From contig NZ_QHKO01000001.1 of the NCBI RefSeq assembly GCF_003260125.1, positions 124,001-188,000 of the forward strand: DNA of 64,000 nt. The letters are read 5' to 3'. The position numbers were made by a program, and so were the translations under genes. Positions 45,308 to 53,283 of this stretch are shown here, one piece after another. Within the stretch, counting starts at the first letter, position 1; every line of letters begins with the position of its first letter. Under the pieces are notes generated by a model. It had not been told where the DNA came from. It saw nothing but the letters and a program-made list of their open reading frames with translations, and did not search any database. This DNA comes from Lujinxingia litoralis. GTDB taxonomy: Bacteria > Myxococcota_A > Bradymonadia > Bradymonadales > Bradymonadaceae.

Positions 45308-46555
45308 TTAACCCGGACGACCATCGACCCGCGACCCGACCAGCACCGGCAGGTACACGACCGAGTACACCGCAAAGGCCACGCCCCACAGACCTGCCGC
45401 CACTGCCACAAAGCCCGTGTAGTACCCCGGCCACACGCCCGGGAGCATCACAGGCAGCAGCATCGGCGCAAAGGTGCGCAAGAGCGCCGCCAGCCCGACC
45501 AGCCCAAACGCCCACCCCACCGCCGGCCAGGTCTTGAGCGGGCGCCCCGTATGCCCGAGAGCAACACGCGCCATCATCCCCAGCGTCAGCATTCCCACCG
45601 CCCCCACCGTGATCGCATGCGTGGCCATCGCCGACGACACCCCCGGCCACTGCAACGCCGCCGCCCGCAGCAAGAATCCAATCCCGATCCAGGCGTGCCC
45701 GGCGTGGAGCACCCATAAGAGCGGCTCCTTGCGCGTGGCCCCCGTCGCCCATCCGCACATCCTGGCGAGCACCGCCACGCCCGCCACCGCCGCGCTGCCC
45801 CCGGCCAGAGCGCGCATCCAGCCACCACTCGCCACCAGCAGGAGCGCCAGCTGAGTGACCATGCTCAGCCCCACAAAAACCACCACCACCTTCTCGATCC
45901 ACTCCCGTTTCACCACCTGCGCCCCGGTGGCATTGCGCGTAAACATCGGGATCACGCGTCCCCCCACCACCAGCATCATCACCACCACCAGATCCAGCGC
46001 CGCCATCAACCAGACGCGCTCCCCGGTGCCAATAAGCCCCAGCGCCGCCAGGTGCATCAGCAGGTTCAACACAAAAAGCCCCCCCAGAACCACAACGAAC
46101 TTCATGTTGCGCCGGTTCCGGGACTTCCACAGCGGACGCGCCAGCACCAGGGCCAGCGCGGGCACAAAGAGCAGGTCCAGCACGGCTCCCACGACGCCCG
46201 GCTCCCACAGCCCGCTCATCGCCAGCCGTCCTGCCAACCACACGCCCACCAGCCCCATCAACGCCGGCCCCCGCGCGCTCACCATGCGGGTCCAGTTCTG
46301 CACGGCCGTGAGCAAAAAGCCGGCGATCACCGCCATCGCAAAGCCAAAGACCATCTCATGGCCATGCCAGCTCAAGCGGCTAAACGCACTGGCCACCTCC
46401 AGATCCCGCGCGTACACCAGCGCCCACCACGGCACCATCAACGCCGCGTAGAGCCCCGCCACGAGAAAGAAAGGACGAAACCCCGTGGCCCACAGCGCGC
46501 TCCCTCCCTCACGCGTCGGCGCTTCGTTCGGGCCGAGCATATCGATCATGACCAT
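45308..46555 (-). CDS. nnrS: NnrS family membrane protein
   Basis: 415 residues from the ATG at 46555 (GGAGG five bases upstream). About 12 spans. NnrS signatures include GFRPFFLVAGLYAALMVPWW near the N-terminus, WHGHEMVFGFAMAVIAGFLLTA with the conserved H-x-H-E-M, MIP/RVIPMFTRNA, and HAITVGAVGMLTLGMMARVALGHTGR. NnrS is a haem- and copper-containing membrane protein that relieves nitrosative (NO) stress in proteobacteria. It heads an operon with the two small oxidase-like genes; 110 bp separate it from the first. Confidence 0.9.
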   Translation of the reverse strand: MVMIDMLGPNEAPTREGGSALWATGFRPFFLVAGLYAALMVPWWALVYARDLEVASAFSRLSWHGHEMVFGFAMAVIAGFLLTAVQNWTRMVSARGPALMGLVGVWLAGRLAMSGLWEPGVVGAVLDLLFVPALALVLARPLWKSRNRRNMKFVVVLGGLFVLNLLMHLAALGLIGTGERVWLMAALDLVVVMMLVVGGRVIPMFTRNATGAQVVKREWIEKVVVVFVGLSMVTQLALLLVASGGWMRALAGGSAAVAGVAVLARMCGWATGATRKEPLLWVLHAGHAWIGIGFLLRAAALQWPGVSSAMATHAITVGAVGMLTLGMMARVALGHTGRPLKTWPAVGWAFGLVGLAALLRTFAPMLLPVMLPGVWPGYYTGFVAVAAGLWGVAFAVYSVVYLPVLVGSRVDGRPG

Positions 46556-46977
46556 CCATACCTCCGGTGCATCCTTACGAGCCCCTGGCCGGAGCCCCAA
46601 GCATTGCGCAACAAAGTCACCTGCACACGCAAGGATTGTTCCTCAACGCCTCGGATTCGCCCCTCCTCCCGCAGACTGCGACCATTCGCCACACCGCACA
46701 CCACACGCCACCCCGCAACGCAGTCCCCGCGCCCCACACATCCGGGTTCTCGGAGCTCCTTCACCCTCCCTCCGCCACGCAAAACATGCACCGCCGACCG
46801 ACCGCCACGCAGGGTCTGCACCGCCCTCTCCCCCTCACCACCATCCTTCCTCTCGCCCGGCCCCCCATCCATCCATCGCCCTTCCCAAACGTAACGAGCG
46901 AGAACCCTACGATTCGAGTACCCTCAACGCGTTGCGTACACGGCCTGACTCCCCCAAACTTTCCCCCGGAGCCCCTG
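46556..46977. other. 422-bp divergent intergenic region
   Basis: Separates nnrS (minus) from the methyltransferase lipoprotein gene (plus) and should hold both promoters. The sequence is C-rich on the plus strand with no stops in two frames, which produces long spurious frames. I looked for an FNR/NnrR-like TTGAT-N4-ATCAA site and found none; only TTG-N5-CAA at about 46634 is present. Confidence 0.4.
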
Positions 46978-47802
46978 ATGAAACCTGCCCTTCACACGCT
47001 GAGCCCTCTCCTTTTGGCCTGCACCCTGGCCTGCTCGGGTTCCTCCGCCATCGAGAAAGCCGACAGCCCTACCCCCGACGACGCCCGGGCCACCCAACCC
47101 CTCAACGCCTCCCCGCCACACCACGCCGAAGACGACACCGACGACGAGAACGCCATGAGTCACCACGACCATCACGACCACCAGCATCACGCCACTCCCC
47201 ACACTCACAAGCACGGCCACCACAACCACCGCTTCGAGTCGCCCGAGGACTACGTCGAGCGCTGGAACAGCCCGGAGCGCGATAGCTGGCAACGCCCTAC
47301 CGCCGTGGTCGAAGCCATGAGCATCACCACCGGCATGAGTGTGGCCGACATCGGCGCGGGCACCGGATACTTTATCCCCCACCTCAGCGCGCAGGTCGGC
47401 CCCGAGGGCCACGTCTTCGCCGTCGACACCGAAGAAGCGATGCTTGGCTACATCCAGGAACAGGCCCGCACCCGGGGCTGGGACAACATCAAGACCATCC
47501 AGGCCACCCCCAACGCCTCGGGCCTCGAAGAGGCGCAGGTCGACCGCATCCTCACGGTCAACACCTGGCACCACATCCCCGAGCGCGAAGCCTACGCCGC
47601 GCACCTCAAGTCGCGCCTGCGCCCGGGCGGCTCGCTCTGGATCGTGGACATCAGCGCCGATAGCCCCATGGGACCGCCCCCCGAGCACCGCCTCAGCCCT
47701 GAGCAAATCATCGCCGAGTTAGAAGCCGGCGGCTTTCAGGCCGAGCTCTACGACCTAAAGTTGGAGCGCCAGTTCATCATCGTGGGCCGCTTCCACGACT
47801 GA
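46978..47802 (+). CDS. Lipoprotein with His-rich linker and SAM-dependent methyltransferase domain
   Basis: 274 residues from the ATG at 46978 (CGGAG seven bases upstream). A signal sequence with two possible lipidation cysteines (Cys15 in LLLAC, Cys19 in TLAC), then a segment with 15 histidines between residues 48 and 84, then a class I methyltransferase fold: VADIGAGTG (122-130), HVFAVDTEEAM, RILTVNTWHHIPER and LRPGGSLWIVDI. SAM is not known to be present in the periplasm, so either the N-terminus is not a true export signal or the domain has another role. The His segment may bind Zn, Cu or Ni. Confidence 0.78.
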   Translation: MKPALHTLSPLLLACTLACSGSSAIEKADSPTPDDARATQPLNASPPHHAEDDTDDENAMSHHDHHDHQHHATPHTHKHGHHNHRFESPEDYVERWNSPERDSWQRPTAVVEAMSITTGMSVADIGAGTGYFIPHLSAQVGPEGHVFAVDTEEAMLGYIQEQARTRGWDNIKTIQATPNASGLEEAQVDRILTVNTWHHIPEREAYAAHLKSRLRPGGSLWIVDISADSPMGPPPEHRLSPEQIIAELEAGGFQAELYDLKLERQFIIVGRFHD

Positions 47803-47818
47803 ACTCCCCCGGCGCGAG

Positions 47819-47874
47819 GAGCCGGCCCGGCACCTGCCCCACCGGCGCCTTTGAAGCGCCGGTGAGTCCGGCTC
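47819..47874. terminator. Nested hairpin between convergent genes
   Basis: Inner stem CACCGGCGC (47840-47848) / GCGCCGGTG (47856-47864) and an outer stem GAGCCGG (47819-47825) / CCGGCTC (47868-47874). It lies between the methyltransferase stop (47802) and the DUF2267 stop (47907). T-tracts are absent. Confidence 0.5.
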
Positions 47875-47906
47875 AGGGCCCGCTCCCTTCACTGCGCCTC
47901 AGACCT

Positions 47907-48374
47907 TCAGTGAAAGTACTCCCCGCCCTGCTCGCCGCGCTCCGGCCAGATCGCGTCGATCGAGCTATGCAGCTCTCCGCGCACCCGGGCGACCTCTCCG
48001 CTTGAGATCCGCTCGTTGAGCAACCCAAACACCGCGCGCGTCACGCGCAGCGGGTCCACCTTCTCCTTCCCCGGCCCTTCTTCCAGTCCCTGGCGCACGT
48101 GGTCGAGAAAGGCATCCAGGTTGCGATCTTTCACCGGCGTATTCGCCGGGCTCCACCCCCGATAGTACGCGCCGCGCACAATCAAGGGCAGCTGCGCGCT
48201 CAGGTGGGCCCCCTGCTCCGGGGTCAGGTGATCGCGCAGCGTGCATAGCGTCGCCTCCAGCGCGCGATAGGTGCGTGGGCGCTCATCCCAGCCCAGGCGA
48301 GCCTCCAGATCGCTCAGCCAGATGTTGAGCGTGTTGACGGCGCGATCGAGGTTGGACATTCCGGTGATGGTCAT
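47907..48374 (-). CDS. DUF2267 family protein
   Basis: 155 residues, soluble, helical. The DUF2267 pattern is visible: the start SNLDRAVNTLNIWLSDLEARLG, then RTYRALEATLCTLRDHLTPEQ, LSAQLPLIVRGAYYRGW, FLDHVRQGL and a second half VTRAVFGLLNERISSGEVARV. Function unknown in the family; it is often found near Usp or stress genes. GGAG precedes the ATG at 48374; MSNLD five codons downstream is an alternative start. Confidence 0.87.
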   Translation of the reverse strand: MTITGMSNLDRAVNTLNIWLSDLEARLGWDERPRTYRALEATLCTLRDHLTPEQGAHLSAQLPLIVRGAYYRGWSPANTPVKDRNLDAFLDHVRQGLEEGPGKEKVDPLRVTRAVFGLLNERISSGEVARVRGELHSSIDAIWPERGEQGGEYFH

Positions 48375-48696
48375 GGTCAGACTCCGATGGTGTGAGAACC
48401 TCTCTTACTCCCATGCCCCCAAAGGTACGGATGATGGCGAACTCACCAAACACCTTCGCCTCTCCCCGTGCGCATCAGCCCATATATCCGCATCGCCTCC
48501 GCCTTCCGGCACCGCCTCGCCACCACCGACGCTTCCCCTCACTCCGGAACAAGGCGTAACACTCCAGCCGTCGCCCTCCGACTTCACCTGGCCTACGCTA
48601 AATTCGAGTCGCGCCTCCCCTTCTTCGCCTGTCCTCGGGCAGACACTCCCCGCAACGCCCCCTGCAAACCGGGCCGCCTGCTCTCTGGAGACACCG
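48375..48696. other. 322-bp divergent intergenic region
   Basis: Between the DUF2267 gene (minus) and a lipoprotein gene (plus). C-rich on the plus strand. An AT-richer patch GCTAAATTCGAG near 48596-48607 could be part of a plus-strand -10 region, but no matching -35 is visible. Nothing else supported. Confidence 0.3.
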
Positions 48697-49314
48697 ATGC
48701 GTCACCCACAACGAATCTTGACCGCTGCCGCCCTCCTCACCTCCCTCACCACCGCCTCCTGCGGTGCCCCGGGCGATCTCTGCGACGAGCGCACCTCCTC
48801 GATGCGCTGGGACGATCGCGACCGCTACGGAGAGCGCCCCCGCGACTACGTCGACCCTCACCTCGACGACTACGAAGTCCCCGGCTACGACCTCGACCGC
48901 GACCTCCCCTTAACCTTCGACATCACCCTCACTCGCCGCGACGAGCCTGTCCTCGAAACCCAGCGCTTCCCCATCGACGGACGCGCCCGCTGTGATGACC
49001 TCCTCGAAGCTCCCCTGCGTCTGCGCCTTCAGTCGACCCACGCTCGCCTGGACGAACGCCTCCTGGCCACCGCCGAGATCATCCCCACCTACCCCGACGA
49101 TCCCCTGCGCGTCGTGGCACGCTTTGACGAGCGCGATCTCGACGGCGACTGGCGACCACGCATCCCGGACGGCCACGCCCTGGAGTCACTCCTCCTCATC
49201 CTCGACTTCGACCGCGCCATGGTCCACGGCGAGCTTCTGGTGGAATCCTACGACCGCGAGTACGGGGAGACCCGGCGCACACAGGCCTTCCTCATCGGAT
49301 CCCACGCTCGCTGA
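48697..49314 (+). CDS. Predicted lipoprotein, function unknown
   Basis: 205 residues from the ATG at 48697 (CTGGAG six bases upstream). Signal peptide ends TTASC (Cys22), followed by GAPGDLCDERT. The mature protein is highly charged, Asp/Arg-rich (RWDDRDRYGERPRDYVDP), with a beta-sandwich-like second half (LRLQSTHARLDERLLATAEI, MVHGELLVESYDREYGE). Family not recognised. Confidence 0.65.
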   Translation: MRHPQRILTAAALLTSLTTASCGAPGDLCDERTSSMRWDDRDRYGERPRDYVDPHLDDYEVPGYDLDRDLPLTFDITLTRRDEPVLETQRFPIDGRARCDDLLEAPLRLRLQSTHARLDERLLATAEIIPTYPDDPLRVVARFDERDLDGDWRPRIPDGHALESLLLILDFDRAMVHGELLVESYDREYGETRRTQAFLIGSHAR

Positions 49315-49590
49315 GCCCCCTGCGGGCGCCTCGCCCGAGCCCTCTTCCCCCCACACCACACCCCTGGGCCTTCCTCCCCCCGCTCGCTCCCCTCCCAGAA
49401 CTCGCACCACACCTCCCCCCAGGACCGCTCAACGACTGCGACAATTTACCCACGAACTCCCCACCGCACGCCGCCCCTCACCCCTTGCGTTTGTCGCCTC
49501 ATCTGATAAGTGTTCCTGCCCAGCACCCCACCGCCGCTTCCTCGCGGCAACAGCCCTCAGGCCCTGCGCCAAACCTACGGAGTAGCAGTC

Positions 49591-50541
49591 ATGGCTAAGG
49601 AACAGACCATCCCCGTCGTTGACCTGCGCGATTACACCCACGGCGACGAAGCCTCGCGTCAGGCCTTCGTCCAAAAAATCGGTGACGCCCTCAAAGAGCT
49701 GGGCTTTGTGGCCGTCGAAGGCCACGGCGTCGACACCGACCTCCTCTACGAAAATTACGACCTCTTCGAGAAGTTCTTCGCCCTGGAAGAAGCCACCAAG
49801 CGTCGCTACGAGTCCCCCGAGACCGGTCGCCAGCGCGGCTACACCTCTTTCGGCGTCGAACACGCCAAGAACAACGAAAAGGCTGACCTCAAAGAGTTCT
49901 GGCACCTGGGCCGTGACCTCCCCGCCGATCACCCCATGGCCGAGCGCATCCAGAAAAACGTCTGGCCCGAAGAGGTGCCTGCCCTCCGCGAAAAAGCGCA
50001 GGAACTCTACCAGGCCATGGAGAACTCCGCTCAGACCATGCTCAAAGCCATCTCGATCTACCTGGGCCAACAGGAGAGCTTCCTGCCCGACATGATCAAA
50101 GATGGCAACTCCATCATCCGCGTGATTCACTACCCGGTCTGCGATGGCTTCGATGAGCCCGGAACCATGCGCGCCGCCGAGCACGAAGACATCAACCTCA
50201 TTACCCTGCTCCCCGAAGCCACCCAGTCAGGTCTGGAGCTTCTGGAGCGCGACGGCACCTGGCGCCCCATCCACGCCATCAAGGGCCAGATGATCGTCGA
50301 CTCCGGGGACATGCTCGCGCGCATTACCAACAACAAGCTCCCCTCGACCACCCACCGCGTGGTCAACCCCGAAGGCGACGCCACCAGCCGCTACTCCATG
50401 CCCTTCTTCGTGCACCCGCATCCGGACTACGTGCTCGAAGTCCTCGACACCTGCCTTGAAGAAGGCGAAGAGCCGGCCAGCGCCCCCATCACCGCCGAAG
50501 AGTTTCTCTTTGAGCGTCTGCGCGAAATCGGACTGAAGTAA
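49591..50541 (+). CDS. 2OG-Fe(II) oxygenase, isopenicillin N synthase-like family
   Basis: 316 residues. It starts IPVVDLRDYTHGDEASR, has GFVAVEGHGVD, the iron ligands His198 and Asp200 (HEDINLITLL) and His255 (TTHRVVNP), and the 2-oxoglutarate anchor R267-x-S269 (RYSMPFF), which marks a 2-oxoglutarate user instead of IPNS itself. Relatives oxidise small metabolites or make ethylene/other products; substrate unknown. GGAG about ten bases before the ATG. Followed by a strong terminator. Confidence 0.9.
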   Translation: MAKEQTIPVVDLRDYTHGDEASRQAFVQKIGDALKELGFVAVEGHGVDTDLLYENYDLFEKFFALEEATKRRYESPETGRQRGYTSFGVEHAKNNEKADLKEFWHLGRDLPADHPMAERIQKNVWPEEVPALREKAQELYQAMENSAQTMLKAISIYLGQQESFLPDMIKDGNSIIRVIHYPVCDGFDEPGTMRAAEHEDINLITLLPEATQSGLELLERDGTWRPIHAIKGQMIVDSGDMLARITNNKLPSTTHRVVNPEGDATSRYSMPFFVHPHPDYVLEVLDTCLEEGEEPASAPITAEEFLFERLREIGLK

Positions 50542-50550
50542 CCTGGCCCT

Positions 50551-50570
50551 TGGGTGCCCCCGGGCACCCA
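50551..50570 (+). terminator. First of two hairpins after the oxygenase gene
   Basis: Perfect 9-bp inverted repeat TGGGTGCCC (50551-50559) / GGGCACCCA (50562-50570), nine bases past the oxygenase stop. It has no T-run of its own and precedes the real terminator at 50580. Confidence 0.5.
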
Positions 50571-50579
50571 CCCAGCCTG

Positions 50580-50612
50580 GAGGTCGCGAGCTCGCTCGCG
50601 GCCTCTTTTTTT
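50580..50612 (+). terminator. Rho-independent terminator of the oxygenase gene
   Basis: 11-bp stem GAGGTCGCGAG (50580-50590) / CTCGCGGCCTC (50595-50605, one wobble pair) with a CTCG loop and a run of seven T residues (50606-50612). Confidence 0.88.
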
Positions 50613-50806
50613 GTCACGCCTCACACTGTCCAGGTGTCCCGCGCTCCCCGGTACCGCACCTCCCTTGACGCTACCCGGATTGTCCTCTTATCTGGCCATC
50701 GCTACGATACCCTGCGCCCGGCCCCCGCGGCAGCCCGGTCTGCCCACTGCGGGAAGCCCGACACCACCACGTGCACCACGCCCTTCGCCTCCTCCTGGAG
50801 AATCTT

Positions 50807-52573
50807 ATGAAGCGATACTTCCTCTTCCTCCTCGCACTCCTCGCGCTGGCCTTCGCGCCGGCCTGCGACGGATGCAAAAGCAAAGACGCCATTCCCCCCT
50901 CGGCTCAGGCCCGCATCACCCAGCTCGCAGAACACCTGCCGGCCACCACCGAGGCCGCCTTCATCGCTCCTCAGCTCGATAAAAGCCGTCAGGCCCTCGA
51001 CCTGCTGATGCGCCGCACCGAAACCTTCTCCCCCGCCGCGCGCATGCTCGAAACTCAGGTCCAGCGCGAATGGGGCCTCAAACTTAACGACGCCGAAAGC
51101 TGGAAACGCGCCGGCATCACCCCCGACGGCGCCCTGATGATCGCCATGGTCGTCAACCGACCCGTCATCGTCACCTACGTCGCCGACCGCCAGGCCTTCG
51201 AAGGCACCTTCATCGAACGTCTCCGACAGACCTTCGAAATCGAAGAGCCCGTACGCAACGAAAAAATCGGTGACACCACCCTCAAAATCAGCGGCCAATC
51301 CGGTGGCATGGAACTCGCCTGGCAATACAAAGGCAACATCGCCTTTGTAACCCTGCCGGCGTTCGACGCCGTCGAAGCCCTCGAAAATGGTACCGCCCTG
51401 GCCATCTCCAGCCAGATCGACACCACCACCAAAGAAACCTCCCTCGCCAGCACCACCGGTTTCATCGCCTTCCGAGATAACCTCGCCAAAGACTCCCCCT
51501 TAAGCCTCTACGTCGAGCCCAACCGCTACCTGGCCCGCCTCGAGCAATCCCCCTCCGCGGACGCCCCGCCCTACCAGAAGGCTCTCGAACAGGTCGCCCT
51601 CTTCTCCAAAGGCAACGCCAACGGCACCGGACTCGCCATCGACGTCCTGCCCACCCGCATCCAGCTCAAATCCTTCGCCAGCGGAGACCCCGAACTCACC
51701 AAACAAGCCCGTGAGGCCTACCTCAGCGACTACAAAGCCGACTGGGCCAACATGCTCACCAAAAACACCATGCTCGGCGTCCGCACCAGCTTCGATCTCG
51801 CCGGCCTCTACCAGACCTTCATCAACGGGCTCCCCGAAGAGAATCAACGCGCCCTCCGCCGAAACCTCGTCGAATGGGGCCGCAACGTCGACGTCAACGT
51901 CGAAGAAGACATCATCAACGCCTTGTCCGGCCACTCCCTGATCGCGTTCTACGGCATCGGCACCCGCCAGCTCATGGGCGCGCTCGGCCAGGGCAACGCC
52001 TTCCAACAGGGCATGCGCGTTCTCTCGGCCAGCGGCCTGATGATCTCGGCCGGCTTCAGCGATCAACGCAAAATGGAGAGCCTCCTCGACCGCCTGGCAC
52101 AAATGGCCACCGGCCACGCCGAACTCCGCCCGGTCAACTACAAAGCCTCGCCGGTCGAAGACGCCCGCGTCCTGGCGCCGGCCAACCTCGACATGGTCCC
52201 GGCCAGGCTCTTCCAGCGCGGCGACACCCTCACCCTGGCCGCCGCCGGCATGGGCGAAGACGCCGTCTATGAGTACCTCTCCGGCAAACGCGACGAACCC
52301 GCTCTCAAAGACGTCGAAGGCCTCGACCTGGGCGCGCGCTTCGCCTCCGCAGACAACCTCAACGGCCTCTACTTCAACTTCGAGCGCCTCCGCGATAACT
52401 TTGGCGCTATGCCCATGATCGGAAACGTGATCGCCAGGCTCGACCCCCTCCAGGAGCTCCTCCTCGAAGTCTCCGTCGAAGACCACGGCCTCTTCGCCAC
52501 CTTCTCCCTGGACTTCGTCGCTCCCCTGCCCGAGCCCTCCGCCCAGGCCGACGCTCCCACCGAGGCCCCATGA
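50807..52573 (+). CDS. Large predicted lipoprotein, first gene of ABC exporter operon
   Basis: 588 residues from the ATG at 50807 (GGAG upstream). Signal peptide MKRYFLFLLALLALAFAPAC then DGCKSK; the lipobox APAC is slightly off-consensus. The mature part is a mixed alpha/beta protein with repeated blocks of the type 'LxSGLMISAGFSDQRKMESLLDRL', reminiscent in layout of DUF3352-type secreted proteins but not recognised with certainty. Its TGA overlaps the ATG of the ABC ATPase (ATGA), a tight translational coupling that makes it part of the ABC unit. It may be a periplasmic partner or substrate of the exporter. Confidence 0.72.
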   Translation: MKRYFLFLLALLALAFAPACDGCKSKDAIPPSAQARITQLAEHLPATTEAAFIAPQLDKSRQALDLLMRRTETFSPAARMLETQVQREWGLKLNDAESWKRAGITPDGALMIAMVVNRPVIVTYVADRQAFEGTFIERLRQTFEIEEPVRNEKIGDTTLKISGQSGGMELAWQYKGNIAFVTLPAFDAVEALENGTALAISSQIDTTTKETSLASTTGFIAFRDNLAKDSPLSLYVEPNRYLARLEQSPSADAPPYQKALEQVALFSKGNANGTGLAIDVLPTRIQLKSFASGDPELTKQAREAYLSDYKADWANMLTKNTMLGVRTSFDLAGLYQTFINGLPEENQRALRRNLVEWGRNVDVNVEEDIINALSGHSLIAFYGIGTRQLMGALGQGNAFQQGMRVLSASGLMISAGFSDQRKMESLLDRLAQMATGHAELRPVNYKASPVEDARVLAPANLDMVPARLFQRGDTLTLAAAGMGEDAVYEYLSGKRDEPALKDVEGLDLGARFASADNLNGLYFNFERLRDNFGAMPMIGNVIARLDPLQELLLEVSVEDHGLFATFSLDFVAPLPEPSAQADAPTEAP

Positions 52574-53283
52574 GACTCCGCGTCGAAGACCTCTCGCGCC
52601 GCTTCACAAGCGGCGACCGCGAGGTCGTCGCCCTCGACCACGTCTCCCTGACCATCGAGCCCGGCGAATTCGTCGCCATCGTAGGAAAGAGCGGCAGCGG
52701 CAAAACCACGCTGCTCAATGCCCTCGGTGGGCTCGATACCTCCTACCAGGGCGCAGTGTTCCTCGGCGACGACGCCCCCCCCTTGCATGGCCTCTCCGAG
52801 CCCGAACTTGCCCGGGCTCGGCAGAGGCATCTGGGCTACGTCTTCCAGCACTTCAACCTCCTCGATCACCTCAGCGCGCTGGAAAACGTCGCCCTCCCCG
52901 CCTTCTTCGGCGGGGAGTTTGCCGGCGCCCCGGCCCTGGCCAGAGCCGCACAACTCCTCGCCCACGTCGGGCTCGAAGCCCTGGCCCACACCCGCCCCCC
53001 CCTGCTCTCCGGCGGACAAAAGCAACGCGTGGCCATCGCCCGGGCACTCTTTCAGAACCCCGACATCCTCCTCTGCGACGAACCCACCGGCAGCCTCGAT
53101 CACGCCACCGGCCTGCAAATCCTCGACATCTTCGAGTCGCTCAATCGCACCCGCAACATGACCGTCATCCTGGTCACCCACGAGCGTCACGTCGCCGCAC
53201 GCGCCCGACGACGCATCGTCATCGATCAGGGCCGCGTCATCGAAGACGCCCTGCAGACCCCGCACCGCGAGGTCTCCGCATGA
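52570..53283 (+). CDS. ABC transporter ATP-binding protein (LolD/MacB-type)
   Basis: 237 residues. Walker A GKSGSGKTT, Q-loop YVFQHFNLLDHLSALENVALP, signature LLSGGQKQRVAIARAL, Walker B ILLCDEPTGSLD, switch His in VTHERHVAARARR. The GSGKTTLLNALGGLD and FNLLDHLSALENV patterns are typical of LolD/MacB ATPases that energise lipoprotein release or periplasmic export without moving substrate through the membrane. ATGA overlaps join it to the genes on both sides. Confidence 0.93.
   Translation: MRLRVEDLSRRFTSGDREVVALDHVSLTIEPGEFVAIVGKSGSGKTTLLNALGGLDTSYQGAVFLGDDAPPLHGLSEPELARARQRHLGYVFQHFNLLDHLSALENVALPAFFGGEFAGAPALARAAQLLAHVGLEALAHTRPPLLSGGQKQRVAIARALFQNPDILLCDEPTGSLDHATGLQILDIFESLNRTRNMTVILVTHERHVAARARRRIVIDQGRVIEDALQTPHREVSA

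Noticed and set aside
46625..46650. Possible FNR/NnrR box upstream of nnrS
   Set aside because: Only TTG-N5-CAA is present; the spacing and flanking bases of TTGAT-N4-ATCAA are not met.
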